A stretch of DNA of 64,000 nucleotides from Abiotrophia defectiva ATCC 49176 (GCF_037041345.1 NZ_CP146287.1:1119501-1183500), one strand, 5' to 3'. Positions 25,716-34,384 are shown, counted from the first letter of the stretch. A program made the numbers and translations. Notes: a model not told the origin generated them from the letters alone.

Positions 25716-26705
25716 TTAACGACGACCCGCCGCTTGTTTAAGGGCCATATATTCGTCCTTATGGTCAAATCCGACTAGCATTTGAGGATAGCTTGAATCC
25801 AGATATTCCATCAGTCGATTTAACTTGGCTTCAGTATCTTTAACTGTGTGTTTAGCTGGGAAGACAGCTAAGCGTTTGAAGTCTTTGGTATGGAGATAGA
25901 CCACAAACTTGACGGACTTGTAGAGGTTAAAGCGTCTGGTTTCCTTGTAGACATAGCTATAGATAATGTCACGCAAGTCCACAATGGCATTCTTACGCCC
26001 CATGACAATCAATTGATCCTTATAGACATAGACGCCCAAATGCTTCTCGTAGTAGGTCGCACCCTTACGTAAGGCTTGTTCATCTTGACCTAGCTCAGGG
26101 AAGGTTACTAAAAGTTGTTCGTAGAAGCGTTTATTATCTAGATAACGGAAGACAGCATAGGCTAGGAAACCTAAGCCTACTAAGGCAGTCCCTGCAGTCA
26201 TAATGGTACCAGTACTTTCAACATTAGCAACACTGGTCAGGTTGAGTTTCTTAATTTCAAACGCTTTGTTGTCCGCCACTCCAGGCTCTTGCTTTTCGAG
26301 TGATTGTCTAATGTTTTGGAGGGAAAGGCTACTGAGCTCCTTAACTTCCCCCATAATCGTAATAGGGTTAGTCTCTAGGGTGCCCTTTCTTTGCGCTTCT
26401 TCTAACTTTTTGATAATGGCTAAATCAGGTTTAGCCTCCGTCACTAGAAGGCTCTTATCATCCGCCACAACAAAGGTTTGTTCTTTCTCATGCTTGGTAG
26501 CTTCAATTCTGTAAAAAGCTTTTACTGCAAAGGTGGTCTTGCTACTCTTAGTGGTTGCACGCGTTTTAGGATAAACATAACCTTCACTGGCTAACTTGTC
26601 AGGTGTCGATTGAGTCGCCACATATTGGAAGAAGCCGGCCGCACTTAAGAGTAACAAACCATAAATCACAAGACTAATCACTCCACGCTTAAAGTTGGGT
26701 TTCAT
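25716..26705 (-). CDS. Two-TM membrane protein, tandem family member 1 (unknown function)
   Basis: I do not recognise this 329-residue protein. It has a short basic N-terminus, a first membrane helix (about residues 10-28), an extracellular region (29-165), a second helix (166-188) and a C-terminal cytoplasmic domain of about 140 residues that starts NKRFYEQLLVTFPELGQDEQAL and contains HLGVYVYKDQLIVMGRKNAIVDLRDIIYSY. The alternating strands of that domain, with a glycine/turn every 8-10 residues, look like a PH-type barrel but this is a guess. It is one of five paralogues in a row. It has its own promoter (TAGACA-17-TATAAT) and terminator. No catalytic motif is visible. Confidence 0.8.
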   Translation of the reverse strand: MKPNFKRGVISLVIYGLLLLSAAGFFQYVATQSTPDKLASEGYVYPKTRATTKSSKTTFAVKAFYRIEATKHEKEQTFVVADDKSLLVTEAKPDLAIIKKLEEAQRKGTLETNPITIMGEVKELSSLSLQNIRQSLEKQEPGVADNKAFEIKKLNLTSVANVESTGTIMTAGTALVGLGFLAYAVFRYLDNKRFYEQLLVTFPELGQDEQALRKGATYYEKHLGVYVYKDQLIVMGRKNAIVDLRDIIYSYVYKETRRFNLYKSVKFVVYLHTKDFKRLAVFPAKHTVKDTEAKLNRLMEYLDSSYPQMLVGFDHKDEYMALKQAAGRR

Positions 26706-26740
26706 AGAATTCCTTCTTTCTAGTTATTATTCGTTACTTT

Positions 26741-26769
26741 ATTATAACGAACTGCCTTTTCCTTGTCTA
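26741..26769 (-). promoter_or_regulatory. Promoter of paralogue 1
   Basis: Minus strand -35 TAGACA (26764-26769) and -10 TATAAT (26741-26746), 17-base spacer, followed by a GAAAGAAGG ribosome binding site like those of the other paralogues. Confidence 0.7.
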
Positions 26770-26777
26770 GCCAACTC

Positions 26778-27755
26778 CTAGATAGCTAAACGCTCATCAG
26801 CTAGCAGGATATGAGGATAGTGTTTTTCAAGACAGGCCATCAGACCTTCTAGGAAGGCACGCGCCTCCTTCTCTGGACAGGGACGAAGTTTAACTGTTTC
26901 AAACTGATCTCGGTCATAATAGAGGATTAGCCGGCTCTTCAAGCGGCCATTGTTGCTTTCATTGTTCAGATTTAAGCCCAATACCGTGCTAAGATCAATC
27001 AAGCGCTCCTTAGCTCCTAAGACAAGGAGATAGTCACGGTAAAGATAGAGCCCCAGTTGCTTAGACTTAAACTGGCTCTGACTCACTAGCAAATCCTGAT
27101 CCTCTGCTAACTCTGGCAAGGCTTGGTAAACTTGGCTCCAAAAACGTCGCATGGCACTATAGCGATAGGCTGTGAAGCCCAATACCGCCAGCGCTAAAGC
27201 AAAGAAGATATAGCTGACTAACTTCATGGATTGAATATAGGTTTCCGCCTTGTCTTGATTAAGCAAGGTCCCACTTATAAAAACGCGATTGCCCGTCTTA
27301 TTGGTGACATAGCTTTCGATTGATTGTAGAAATTCTTTACTCTTGTCACTGTCATCTACCATGGCCATGACATAATGGGGCTCATTTGCTAGTTGCCCCT
27401 GGTCACTTTTTTCTTTGAGTAGGGAAAGAAGAGAGGAGTCATCTCGGAACAAAATCGGAATATCCAGTCCCCCATCACTAACGAGGAAAAGACTCATTCC
27501 GGTCTTATCATCGCGATAGACAATCTTACCTCGCTCCTTTACCACATTGCTAACGGCGGAGACATAAGTGATTCTGGTTACTGGGACAGCAGTCAAACGG
27601 CTGACTCTAGAGACATTGGGATAGACCAAGCCTTGGGAACGGAGACTATTAGTGCTTGTCCCTTGGCTAATAAAGGCAAGGCCACCCCCAATTAATAGGC
27701 AGATAGACGCCACGATTAAATAAGGCAGGAGCTTCATTAATTTATATTTTTTCAT
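26778..27755 (-). CDS. Two-TM membrane protein, tandem family member 2 (unknown function)
   Basis: A 325-residue paralogue: helix 1 at about 8-30, extracellular part to 172, helix 2 at 173-197, and the cytoplasmic domain starting RRFWSQVYQALPELAEDQDLLV and holding KQLGLYLYRDYLLVLGAKERLIDL. It is the most divergent of the five in the extracellular part (fewer charged residues in the DDSSLLSLLKEKSDQGQ region). The C-terminus HILLADERLAI lacks the YxxLKxxA tail found in members 1, 3 and 4. A TATAAT (27785-27790) lies ahead of it, but its -35 is weak. The ribosome binding site is GAGGGAGG. Function unknown. Confidence 0.8.
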   Translation of the reverse strand: MKKYKLMKLLPYLIVASICLLIGGGLAFISQGTSTNSLRSQGLVYPNVSRVSRLTAVPVTRITYVSAVSNVVKERGKIVYRDDKTGMSLFLVSDGGLDIPILFRDDSSLLSLLKEKSDQGQLANEPHYVMAMVDDSDKSKEFLQSIESYVTNKTGNRVFISGTLLNQDKAETYIQSMKLVSYIFFALALAVLGFTAYRYSAMRRFWSQVYQALPELAEDQDLLVSQSQFKSKQLGLYLYRDYLLVLGAKERLIDLSTVLGLNLNNESNNGRLKSRLILYYDRDQFETVKLRPCPEKEARAFLEGLMACLEKHYPHILLADERLAI

Positions 27756-27784
27756 AGTTTGCCTCCCTCACAGTTACTAAGTCT

Positions 27785-27790
27785 ATTATA
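27785..27790 (-). promoter_or_regulatory. Possible -10 element of paralogue 2
   Basis: Minus-strand TATAAT about 30 bases ahead of the start of paralogue 2. No good -35 was found 16-18 bases upstream (TGGTGA at 17), so the promoter is only tentative. Confidence 0.4.
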
Positions 27791-27818
27791 TAAGATTGCC
27801 CCCCTTATCACCACTATC

Positions 27819-27846
27819 AAAAAGGACCAGGTTACCCCAGTCCTTT
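27819..27846 (-). terminator. Terminator after paralogue 3
   Basis: Minus-strand hairpin AAAGGACTGG/CCTGGTCCTTT followed by TTTTTG, 18 bases after the stop of paralogue 3. Confidence 0.75.
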
Positions 27847-27863
27847 GCTTAGTCACATATGGC

Positions 27864-28874
27864 CTAGCCACGTGCTTGACGTTTTAATTCTTTATAATCG
27901 GTCGCATGTTGTACGCCTACCAACATAGATGGATAAGCCTCTTGCAAGTAAACCATGAGACGGTCTAACATAGATTGCGTGAAGTCTCTTTGATAGCGAC
28001 GCGGTTTGACCACAAGACGACGGAATTGGTTATTATGCAAGTGGACTTGGAAGGTAACCACTGAATTATTAGTTTGACGAACTGCATAAGTATAGATGAT
28101 TTGGGTCAAGTCGATGATGCGATCATTAGCCCCAATCACTACCAAGTGATTCTTGTAGACATAGAGACCTAATTCAGGACTGTGGAAATCGCTGTCGGTC
28201 ACTAATTTATCCAGGTCTTGCGCTAATTCTGGGAAGTGATCATACAAGGTATTGTAGAACTTGGTGTTTTGCCAGTATTTCCAGAGAGCGGTAAGTAGCA
28301 ATAATAGAACCGCTGCGCCTAAGGCGTAGCCAGCGAAATGCATGATCTTGAGGCGGCTTTCAGCTTCAGCCACATCTAAGAGTGCTGAATCATCAAAACG
28401 TGACTTCTCATTAGAATCAACTTTACCGCGTTCGATTACTTTTTCTGCAATTCTTAAGTCATCCGAGCCTTTTGAGGCAAAGGCCAAGACATTTAGGGGA
28501 TTAGATTCTAGTTTCCCAGCCTCTGCTCGCTCCTTTATGATTTTGGCAATATTTGAATCTACATTTAGTAGAACTGGGAAAGCCCGCTCACCATCAGAGG
28601 CCAAGCAAGCAACCAATCCGGTATTGTTGTCCTCTGAAACCACTACCCCATTCTTTTTATGTGTAATCGAAACGTTTGAAACAGGAATAATTTCCTTAAT
28701 GGTGACTGCAGTATGCCCTGTCAAAGCTTCGGTCTTAGGGTAGACCAGGCCTTGTTCTACAAATTGATCTGCACTTGAATTCTGACTCTTGTAGAAGAGG
28801 AAGCCACCTAGAGCCGCGCAAATCATGGCAAAAATTAAATAAGGCCAAACATTGCGTAGATTATTACGTTTCAT
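27864..28874 (-). CDS. Two-TM membrane protein, tandem family member 3 (unknown function)
   Basis: A 336-residue paralogue with helix 1 at about 10-28, an extracellular region to about 175, helix 2 (MHFAGYALGAAVLLLLLTALWKY, about 176-198), then the conserved cytoplasmic domain NTKFYNTLYDHFPELAQDLDKLV ... PELGLYVYKNHLVVIGANDRIIDLTQIIYTY and a tail MLVGVQHATDYKELKRQARG. Members 1, 3 and 4 share this tail (MLVG.DH...Y.ALK.AAG). Its own promoter (TTCACA-17-TATAAT) and terminator make it monocistronic. I do not recognise the family; the extracellular part has no sorting motif or known binding domain. Confidence 0.8.
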   Translation of the reverse strand: MKRNNLRNVWPYLIFAMICAALGGFLFYKSQNSSADQFVEQGLVYPKTEALTGHTAVTIKEIIPVSNVSITHKKNGVVVSEDNNTGLVACLASDGERAFPVLLNVDSNIAKIIKERAEAGKLESNPLNVLAFASKGSDDLRIAEKVIERGKVDSNEKSRFDDSALLDVAEAESRLKIMHFAGYALGAAVLLLLLTALWKYWQNTKFYNTLYDHFPELAQDLDKLVTDSDFHSPELGLYVYKNHLVVIGANDRIIDLTQIIYTYAVRQTNNSVVTFQVHLHNNQFRRLVVKPRRYQRDFTQSMLDRLMVYLQEAYPSMLVGVQHATDYKELKRQARG

Positions 28875-28904
28875 AACTTACCTTCTTTCTTAAATGATAA
28901 ATTC

Positions 28905-28933
28905 ATTATACCCTTTTTAGAAGTCAGTGTGAA
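28905..28933 (-). promoter_or_regulatory. Promoter of paralogue 3
   Basis: Minus strand -35 TTCACA (28928-28933), 17-base spacer, -10 TATAAT (28905-28910), followed by AAGAAAGAAGG ribosome binding site. Confidence 0.65.
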
Positions 28934-28944
28934 GCAATTACAGT

Positions 28945-28974
28945 CAAAAAAGAGCCAGCCCTAAGGCTGACTCT
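28945..28974 (-). terminator. Terminator after paralogue 4
   Basis: Minus-strand stem GAGTCAGCC/GGCTGGCTC (28965-28973 with 28952-28960) with loop TTAG and seven Ts. Confidence 0.85.
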
Positions 28975-28989
28975 CCCGGTGAGGGCTTA

Positions 28990-29964
28990 TTAAAAACCTG
29001 CAGCATTTTTCAATGCTTGGTATTCTGGTGCATGATCAGCACCCACTAGAATATTAGGGTAGTTTTGATCTACGAAGTAAGTAAAGGCATTAATTTCATC
29101 GTCATAGGTCTTCTTAGAGCCACCCAATGTGCTAAGAACATGTTTCTTGAAGTTCTTATCATAGGCTTCAACCGTATAGTTGACATGGCTAGCAATCCCC
29201 TGTTGAATGGTTTGTTTGATTGCCACTAAGTAGAGGATATCCTTGGCAGGCACAAAGGTATTGCGTTGCGCCAAAGCAATGAGATAATCCTTGTAGACAT
29301 AGAGGCCACGCTTGCTGTCAGCATATTGGCCACCTGATACTAAGAGATCCAAGTTACCTTCCAATTCTGGGAATTGAGCGTAGAGTTCACGATAGGCTTT
29401 CTTACGACGGGATACATTGAAGGCAAAGAGTCCGATGAAGAACAAGGCCAGCGCGCCAAAGCCATAAGCACCATACAGGAGCATTTGCGCACTCGACTTA
29501 TGTTTTTTGACATCGACGACAAAGGAACCCTCTAATGAAGACTGAGCTTCAGCCGCAAGTGATTGACGAATTTTAGAGATGTTATCCTTAGCAGCAGAAC
29601 TGCGATCTTTTTCACCAGCTACTAGAACAGGATTGCTAACTAGTAAGCCTTTTTCTTGACTTGCCAAGGCAGACTTAATGTCAGCATCATCCTTATCCGC
29701 AATGAGGCCAAGAACTTTATTACCCGATATAACCAAGTACATAGCAGCCTTGTCATCGTTCTTAATATTGCCAATTTCTTCAATGATTTCGATTTTAATC
29801 GCCACGTTTTGGCCAAAATCGTTTGGATAGAGGCCACCCCGATCCACAACATACTGCGGGCTACTTGCAATCCCACCTATAAACCACATTACAATAGCAA
29901 ATCCACCAAATAAAACGGTGAGAAAAACGGTTACCCAAAGGCCACGTAAGTTCTTTTCCTTCAT
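28990..29964 (-). CDS. Two-TM membrane protein, tandem family member 4 (unknown function)
   Basis: A 324-residue paralogue: helix 1 about 9-31, extracellular region to 160, helix 2 (MLLYGAYGFGALALFFIGLFAF, about 161-183), cytoplasmic domain KKAYRELYAQFPELEGNLDLLVSGGQYADSKRGLYVYKDYLIALAQRN... and tail ILVGADHAPEYQALKNAAGF. It has a TGTACA-17-TATAAT promoter and a strong terminator. Members 4 and 5 share the extracellular phrase about YLV(I)S..K, LI(A)(D/S)KDDAD(V)A(S)A, and YADxxRGLY, so they look like the closest pair. Unknown function. Confidence 0.8.
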   Translation of the reverse strand: MKEKNLRGLWVTVFLTVLFGGFAIVMWFIGGIASSPQYVVDRGGLYPNDFGQNVAIKIEIIEEIGNIKNDDKAAMYLVISGNKVLGLIADKDDADIKSALASQEKGLLVSNPVLVAGEKDRSSAAKDNISKIRQSLAAEAQSSLEGSFVVDVKKHKSSAQMLLYGAYGFGALALFFIGLFAFNVSRRKKAYRELYAQFPELEGNLDLLVSGGQYADSKRGLYVYKDYLIALAQRNTFVPAKDILYLVAIKQTIQQGIASHVNYTVEAYDKNFKKHVLSTLGGSKKTYDDEINAFTYFVDQNYPNILVGADHAPEYQALKNAAGF

Positions 29965-29996
29965 AGCTGACCTTCTTTCTACTTTAGTATAGCTAT

Positions 29997-30025
29997 ATTA
30001 TAAACCCTTTTCATTTATTTGTACA
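29997..30025 (-). promoter_or_regulatory. Promoter of paralogue 4
   Basis: Minus strand -35 TGTACA (30020-30025) and -10 TATAAT (29997-30002) with a 17-base spacer, followed by AGAAAGAAGG. Confidence 0.65.
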
Positions 30026-30119
30026 GCTATTTTCAAACTATTTTTTACTTAATAAGGAATATCCCTTAATGAAAGCTCCGAGCTTAATAAAGAAAGGCTC
30101 TGAGACATCCTCCCCTACT

Positions 30120-30142
30120 AAAAAAGACGCCTCAAAGGCGTC
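30120..30142 (-). terminator. Terminator after paralogue 5
   Basis: Minus-strand stem GACGCCT/AGGCGTC with loop TTG, then TTTTTT, six bases after the stop. Confidence 0.9.
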
Positions 30143-30148
30143 ATAGGC

Positions 30149-31111
30149 TTATTTAGAAGCGATTTGCAAGTCAGGATAACGTTGGCCTATGACAACTAGG
30201 AAGGTCTCCAAGTCTTCCGTCAGAGTTTTCTTACGACCATGGTAGGCTCTAAAGGTATGGAATTGCCCCTTCACATCTCGCGCTCGGAAGAAGTAGTTGA
30301 CTTGTTTGACCCCGTAACGGCCTTGCGAAACGATCTTATTCAAGGTCAAAGAGGCTAGCTCGTTTATAGGCAGAACGGCCATACGCAGCCCCAAGCAAAT
30401 CAAACTGTCTTTGTAGAGGTAGAGGCCACGATAGTCATCTGCATAGTCACTGGCTACTTGCAAGTGGTCAAGCTGGCCCTTGAGTTCAGGGAAATATTCA
30501 TAGAGACGATTATAGAATTGACGTCGACGGTAGCGATTGAACAAGCCCCATAAGATACACATGAGACTGGCTGCTGTAAAACCATAAGCTAGCCAATGAA
30601 TGGTCCTTTGTGACTGACGATAGTCTTTCATGTTGACCAGATATTCCGTCCATAGCTGATCACGGTATGGAAGACCCGTTTCACTATTATCTGCCATCGT
30701 ATCTAAGAGTTTCTTGGCCGCGTCACTCTTATCCACTTCCCCAATCAGCTTGGCAGGCTCATTGAGCAAGGCGCCATAGGTCTTGAGACGAGCTGAGGCG
30801 ACATCCGGATCATCTTTGCTAGCGACCAAGACTAGGTAAGGCTTATCTGTTACCTTAGCGGCTGAGACAAGGTAGATGGCCACATTATCCTCTTCGGCCA
30901 AGAGAAAGATCGACTCTGCTTCTACCACTACATGCTTGCTCGAGCTTTCTGGGAAAGGTTCCTGGCCTGCCAAAAGAGCTTGGGGTTGGGTCGCAAAGAG
31001 GGCCAGATAAGCAAAGAACGTAAAAATTAATAAGAACAGCAAGAGTCCACTACCGGCCCATGTCCGCCAACCATATACTTCTTTAAGCTTTTTTCTTTCT
31101 TCTTTCTTCAC
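30149..31111 (-). CDS. Two-TM membrane protein, tandem family member 5 (unknown function)
   Basis: A 320-residue paralogue nearest khpA. A more charged N-terminus (MKKEERKKLKEVYGWRTW) leads to helix 1 (about 18-38), an extracellular region (to 165), helix 2 (WLAYGFTAASLMCILWGLF, about 168-188) and the cytoplasmic domain RRRQFYNRLYEYFPELKGQLDHLQVASDYADDYRGLYLYKDSLICLG.... It ends DLQIASK without the DH...LK tail of members 1, 3 and 4. Only 47 bases separate it from khpA, and a terminator-like hairpin fills that gap, so it either has a promoter inside khpA or depends on read-through. Unknown function. Confidence 0.8.
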   Translation of the reverse strand: MKKEERKKLKEVYGWRTWAGSGLLLFLLIFTFFAYLALFATQPQALLAGQEPFPESSSKHVVVEAESIFLLAEEDNVAIYLVSAAKVTDKPYLVLVASKDDPDVASARLKTYGALLNEPAKLIGEVDKSDAAKKLLDTMADNSETGLPYRDQLWTEYLVNMKDYRQSQRTIHWLAYGFTAASLMCILWGLFNRYRRRQFYNRLYEYFPELKGQLDHLQVASDYADDYRGLYLYKDSLICLGLRMAVLPINELASLTLNKIVSQGRYGVKQVNYFFRARDVKGQFHTFRAYHGRKKTLTEDLETFLVVIGQRYPDLQIASK

Positions 31112-31129
31112 CGATTTCCTCCTAATGAA

Positions 31130-31155
31130 TATAGAAAAACGCCCCTAAGGGCGCT
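31130..31155 (-). terminator. Terminator of rpsP-khpA
   Basis: Minus-strand hairpin CGCCC-TTAG-GGGCG followed by TTTTTCT, right after the khpA stop and before paralogue 5. Confidence 0.7.
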
Positions 31156-31158
31156 TGA

Positions 31159-31422
31159 TTATTCTGCTGAACTTTCTTCCGCATGGTCAGCAATGACAAT
31201 GCGTGACCGCTTGCGACCACGAGTCTTAACGCTGTAGACGATAGTCCGGATGGCGCGGGCTACACGACCCTTCTTACCAATCACACGACCTACATCTTGC
31301 GGATTCAAGTGCAAATGATACTCCATGAAGTCATCGGTCTCTACTTGTTCCACACCAAAATCTTCTGGGTGGTCCAAGAGCGGCTTCACGATTGCAGTAA
31401 TTAATGCTTCAATATTTACCAT
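31159..31422 (-). CDS. khpA: KH-domain RNA-binding protein KhpA (YlqC)
   Basis: An 87-residue KH-domain protein. The GxxG loop is in DVGRVIGKKGRVARAIRTIV, with the family tail GRKRSRIVI. It is encoded directly after rpsP, as in almost all Firmicutes, and acts with KhpB in post-transcriptional control, cell size and division in streptococci. Spacing to rpsP is 35 bases. Confidence 0.95.
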   Translation of the reverse strand: MVNIEALITAIVKPLLDHPEDFGVEQVETDDFMEYHLHLNPQDVGRVIGKKGRVARAIRTIVYSVKTRGRKRSRIVIADHAEESSAE

Positions 31423-31457
31423 ATCTCATCATCCTTTATCTAGAACACTGCTCGAGA

Positions 31458-31721
31458 CTATTTGCTTTCGTGGAATTTCTTCATGATGCCTTTTGAAGAC
31501 AAGAGGTTACGCACAGTGTCAGATGGTTGCGCACCATTTGATAACCATTTCAATGCGAGTTCTTCTTCAACTTCTAAAGTAGCTGGGTTAGTTAATGGGT
31601 TGTAGTGACCGATTTTCTCGATGATACGACCATCACGTGGAGAACGTGAGTCAGCAACAACGATACGGTAGAAAGGTGCTTTCTTAGAACCCATACGTTT
31701 CAAACGAATTTTAACTGCCAT
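31458..31721 (-). CDS. rpsP: 30S ribosomal protein S16
   Basis: An 87-residue ribosomal protein; [41 protein letters not shown] is unmistakable. AGGAGGTG ribosome binding site. Its promoter (31756-31784) overlaps the terminator of the preceding metal-transport operon. Confidence 0.98.
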   Translation of the reverse strand: MAVKIRLKRMGSKKAPFYRIVVADSRSPRDGRIIEKIGHYNPLTNPATLEVEEELALKWLSNGAQPSDTVRNLLSSKGIMKKFHESK

Positions 31722-31755
31722 GTTAATTTCACCTCCTCAATTGATTACAGACCCT

Positions 31756-31784
31756 AGTCTAACATATAAAAAAGCATCTGTAAA
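31756..31784 (-). promoter_or_regulatory. Promoter of rpsP-khpA
   Basis: Minus strand -35 TTTACA (31779-31784) and -10 TAGACT (31756-31761), 17-base spacer. The -35 lies within the arm of the terminator hairpin of the gene upstream. Confidence 0.5.
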
Positions 31785-31805
31785 GTATTTTTACTTTACA
31801 GATGC
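31767..31805 (-). terminator. Terminator of the metal ABC operon
   Basis: A perfect 14-bp stem (31774-31787 with 31792-31805, GCATCTGTAAAGTA) with a 4-base loop and a run of six Ts on the minus strand, 12 bases after the stop. Confidence 0.93.
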
Positions 31806-31816
31806 GAAAATTTTGT

Positions 31817-32734
31817 TTACTTAGCTAAACCTTCTGAGATCTTATCTAAGTTATACTTCATCATAGAGTAGTAGCTGTCGCCTTCTTGGCCTTCTTCAGC
31901 AATAGAGTCAGTGAAGATTTTAGCGTAGATCGGAATACCGGTCTCGCTAGAGATGGTCTTCATTGGACGGTCATCTACACTTGATTCTACGAAGAGAGCT
32001 GATACCTTAGAACCTTTGAGCTTCTTAACCAAATTACGAATTTGGTCAGGTGTGCCTTCTTCTTCGGTGTTAATTTCCCAGATGTAAGCTGATGGTACAT
32101 TGTAGGCTTTAGAGAAGTACTTGAAGCAGCCTTCGCTAGTGACGATCATTTTCTTCTCTTCCGGAATAGCATCAAACTTAGTTTTAGCTTCCTTGTCCAA
32201 AGCTTCTAACTTGGCAACATAATCATCCAAGTTCTTTTGGTAGAAGTCCTTGTTGCTTGGATCTTTTTCAATCAGGTGTTTAGCAATGTTTTTAGCGTAA
32301 ATTACCCCATTTTCCAAGTTCAACCAAGCATGAGGGTCTTCCTTACCGGTCTCGCCCTCACCTTCCAAGTGAATGACTTCTACGCCTTCGCTGACTGCGA
32401 AGTAGTCTTTGTTTTCCACTCGTTTGGCGTTTTGAACCAATTTAGTGAACCAAGCATTGCCCCCAGTTTCCAAGTTAATGCCGTTGTAGAAAATTAAATC
32501 AGCTTGGGTAGTCTTCTTAATATCGTCAGGTAGTGGTTCATATTCATGAGGGTCTTGACCTACCGGAACGATGGAGTGAAGATCGATTTTATCACCTGCG
32601 ATGTTCTTGGTGATATCGGCGATAATGGAGTTGGTTGCGACAACTTTGAGTTTTTTATCTTGGGCGCTCACGCTTGGTACCAAACAAAACAATACCGTTA
32701 AGAGTGCCACTAATTTCATTAGCTTGTGTTTCAT
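31817..32734 (-). CDS. Manganese/zinc ABC transporter substrate-binding protein (PsaA/MntC family)
   Basis: A 305-residue cluster A-I metal-binding protein. The four metal ligands are His63 (DPHEYEP), His135 (EDPHAWLN), Glu201 (TSEGCFKYF) and Asp276 (FTDSIA), each four residues before those of pneumococcal PsaA (67, 139, 205, 280), which points to manganese. The His-rich loop of zinc-specific ZnuA is absent. The signal peptide (to SVSA at 24) has a Cys17 but preceded by LF, not a lipobox L-x-A/G-C, so lipidation is doubtful, unusual for a Gram-positive member. It overlaps the permease gene by 4 bases and ends in a strong terminator. Confidence 0.93.
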   Translation of the reverse strand: MKHKLMKLVALLTVLFCLVPSVSAQDKKLKVVATNSIIADITKNIAGDKIDLHSIVPVGQDPHEYEPLPDDIKKTTQADLIFYNGINLETGGNAWFTKLVQNAKRVENKDYFAVSEGVEVIHLEGEGETGKEDPHAWLNLENGVIYAKNIAKHLIEKDPSNKDFYQKNLDDYVAKLEALDKEAKTKFDAIPEEKKMIVTSEGCFKYFSKAYNVPSAYIWEINTEEEGTPDQIRNLVKKLKGSKVSALFVESSVDDRPMKTISSETGIPIYAKIFTDSIAEEGQEGDSYYSMMKYNLDKISEGLAK

Positions 32735-33579
32735 TTGCGTAAAACCCGCTTTCTAAAGAATTGTTGTTTTGGAGAGATGAAGAAGCTAATCGCGAAAATC
32801 ACAGCTGAGGTGAGTACAATGCTGGAGCCGGCCGCCACGTTGAAGCTAGTCCCCAGGAAGAGACCTAATACTGAAGTCACAGCCCCCAAGGTCGATGAGA
32901 GGAGAATCATAGACTTAAGGCTATTGACGTAGAGATAGGCAGTGGCAGCAGGTGTAATGAGCATGGCCACAATCAGGATGGTTCCGACACTTTGCATAGC
33001 CGTTACAGACACTAAGGTCAAGAGAATCATTAAGAGGTAGTGGTAGAAGTTAACCTTCATACCCATGGCTTTAGCCATTTGCGGGTCGAAGGACGTAATC
33101 AGCAACTCCTTGAAGAAGAGGATGATGACAATCAGCACTGCTACGGAAACCCAAATGGTAATCCACTTGTCTGAATCTTGAACCGCTAAGATATTCCCGA
33201 AGAGAATATGGAAGAGGTCTGTTGAACTCCGGGCCAAACCAATCAGGATGACCCCCAAGGCCAAGAAGGAGGAGAAGGTAATCCCGATAGCCGTGTCCCC
33301 CTTGATAATAGAATTTCCTCGAATGAAGGTGATAATCATGGAGGCAAATAGCCCAAAGACAATAGCCCCTACGAAGAAATTAATCCCCAAGATGAAGGAC
33401 AAGGCGACCCCTGGTAATACTGCATGAGAGATCGCATCCCCCATCAGGGACATCCCTCTTAAGATGATAAAACACCCTACAGCCCCTGAGACAATCCCAA
33501 TGACAATGGCGGTGACTAGCGCATTCTGCATATAATGCAGGGTTGTCACATTCTCAATAAAGTCATGAATCAAGGTCAT
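32731..33579 (-). CDS. Manganese/zinc ABC transporter permease
   Basis: A 282-residue membrane protein with about eight helices of the ZnuB/MntB/PsaC type (ABC-3): [25 protein letters not shown] near the start and [46 protein letters not shown] in the C-terminal half, both signatures. It would form a homodimer as the channel. It overlaps the ATPase gene by 4 bases and the binding protein by 4 bases (ATGA). Confidence 0.94.
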   Translation of the reverse strand: MTLIHDFIENVTTLHYMQNALVTAIVIGIVSGAVGCFIILRGMSLMGDAISHAVLPGVALSFILGINFFVGAIVFGLFASMIITFIRGNSIIKGDTAIGITFSSFLALGVILIGLARSSTDLFHILFGNILAVQDSDKWITIWVSVAVLIVIILFFKELLITSFDPQMAKAMGMKVNFYHYLLMILLTLVSVTAMQSVGTILIVAMLITPAATAYLYVNSLKSMILLSSTLGAVTSVLGLFLGTSFNVAAGSSIVLTSAVIFAISFFISPKQQFFRKRVLRK

Positions 33580-34316
33580 ACTAGGTCACCTCCCGCACCA
33601 AAATAGACGCTGTCACCATAGGCGGCCTTCATATTTTGGTCATTAAATACCTGCTCAGTAGGCCCTACAGCAATCAGTTGCTTATTGATGATAATCAACT
33701 GATCGAAGTAACGCCGTACCTTATGCAAATCATGATGGACAATCAAGACGGTCTTGCCTTGGTTCTTGAGGTCCTTCAAGATTTTCATAATAATCTCTTC
33801 ACTGACCGAATCAATCCCAGTAAAGGGCTCGTCCAAGAAGATGTAATCTGCTTCTTGAACCAGACAGCGCGCCATCAGAACGCGTTGGAACTGTCCACCC
33901 GAAAGGGCTGAGATTTGTCGGTTAGCGAAGTCACTCAAGCCAACTTGGGCGAGCGCTTTTTCAACTTTATTCCATTCTTTCTTGCTTACCTTGCGGAAAA
34001 TACCGAGATTACTATACGTGCCTAAGGAGACACATTCTTTGACCTTAATTGGAAAGTTGAAATCAATGTCGCTCTTTTGGCCGACGTAAGCTACTTTCTT
34101 CAGCATCTTCGTGGCAGGCACCCCGTCCAGAAACACCTGGCCGTCATGGTCTACCATATTTAAGATTGATTTGACAAAAGTAGATTTACCAGCACCGTTG
34201 GGCCCAATAATGCCGGTAATGGTCGGACCTGCTAATTCTAGGTTAACCCCTTCCAAAGCGACCACTTGATTGTCATAACTGACCGTTAGATCCTGTGTCT
34301 TAATCACATGAATCAT
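33576..34316 (-). CDS. Manganese/zinc ABC transporter ATP-binding protein
   Basis: A 246-residue ATPase. Walker [14 protein letters not shown]-loop YVGQKSDID, signature [15 protein letters not shown], Walker [13 protein letters not shown] and switch His in VHHDLHKV are intact. First gene of the metal operon, with an AGAGGAGATGATTC ribosome binding site and a promoter containing a DtxR/MntR-like operator upstream. Confidence 0.95.
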   Translation of the reverse strand: MIHVIKTQDLTVSYDNQVVALEGVNLELAGPTITGIIGPNGAGKSTFVKSILNMVDHDGQVFLDGVPATKMLKKVAYVGQKSDIDFNFPIKVKECVSLGTYSNLGIFRKVSKKEWNKVEKALAQVGLSDFANRQISALSGGQFQRVLMARCLVQEADYIFLDEPFTGIDSVSEEIIMKILKDLKNQGKTVLIVHHDLHKVRRYFDQLIIINKQLIAVGPTEQVFNDQNMKAAYGDSVYFGAGGDLV

Positions 34317-34338
34317 CTCCTCTCTTACCGCTAATTAT

Positions 34339-34384
34339 ATTGTACAACAGAGAAAAGATTAGGTCAACCTAAAATGTTTAGGTT
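34339..34384 (-). promoter_or_regulatory. Promoter and DtxR/MntR-like operators of the metal ABC operon
   Basis: Minus strand -35 TTGACC (34362-34367) and -10 TACAAT (34339-34344) with a 17-base spacer. Two overlapping palindromes cover the -35: TTAGGTCAACCTAA (34359-34372, plus-strand reading) and AACCTAAAATGTTTAGGTT (34366-34384). Both have the TTAGG/CCTAA arms of DtxR/IdeR/MntR-family sites. Bound metal-loaded repressor would block the promoter, so the transporter is expressed when metal is low. Confidence 0.82.
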
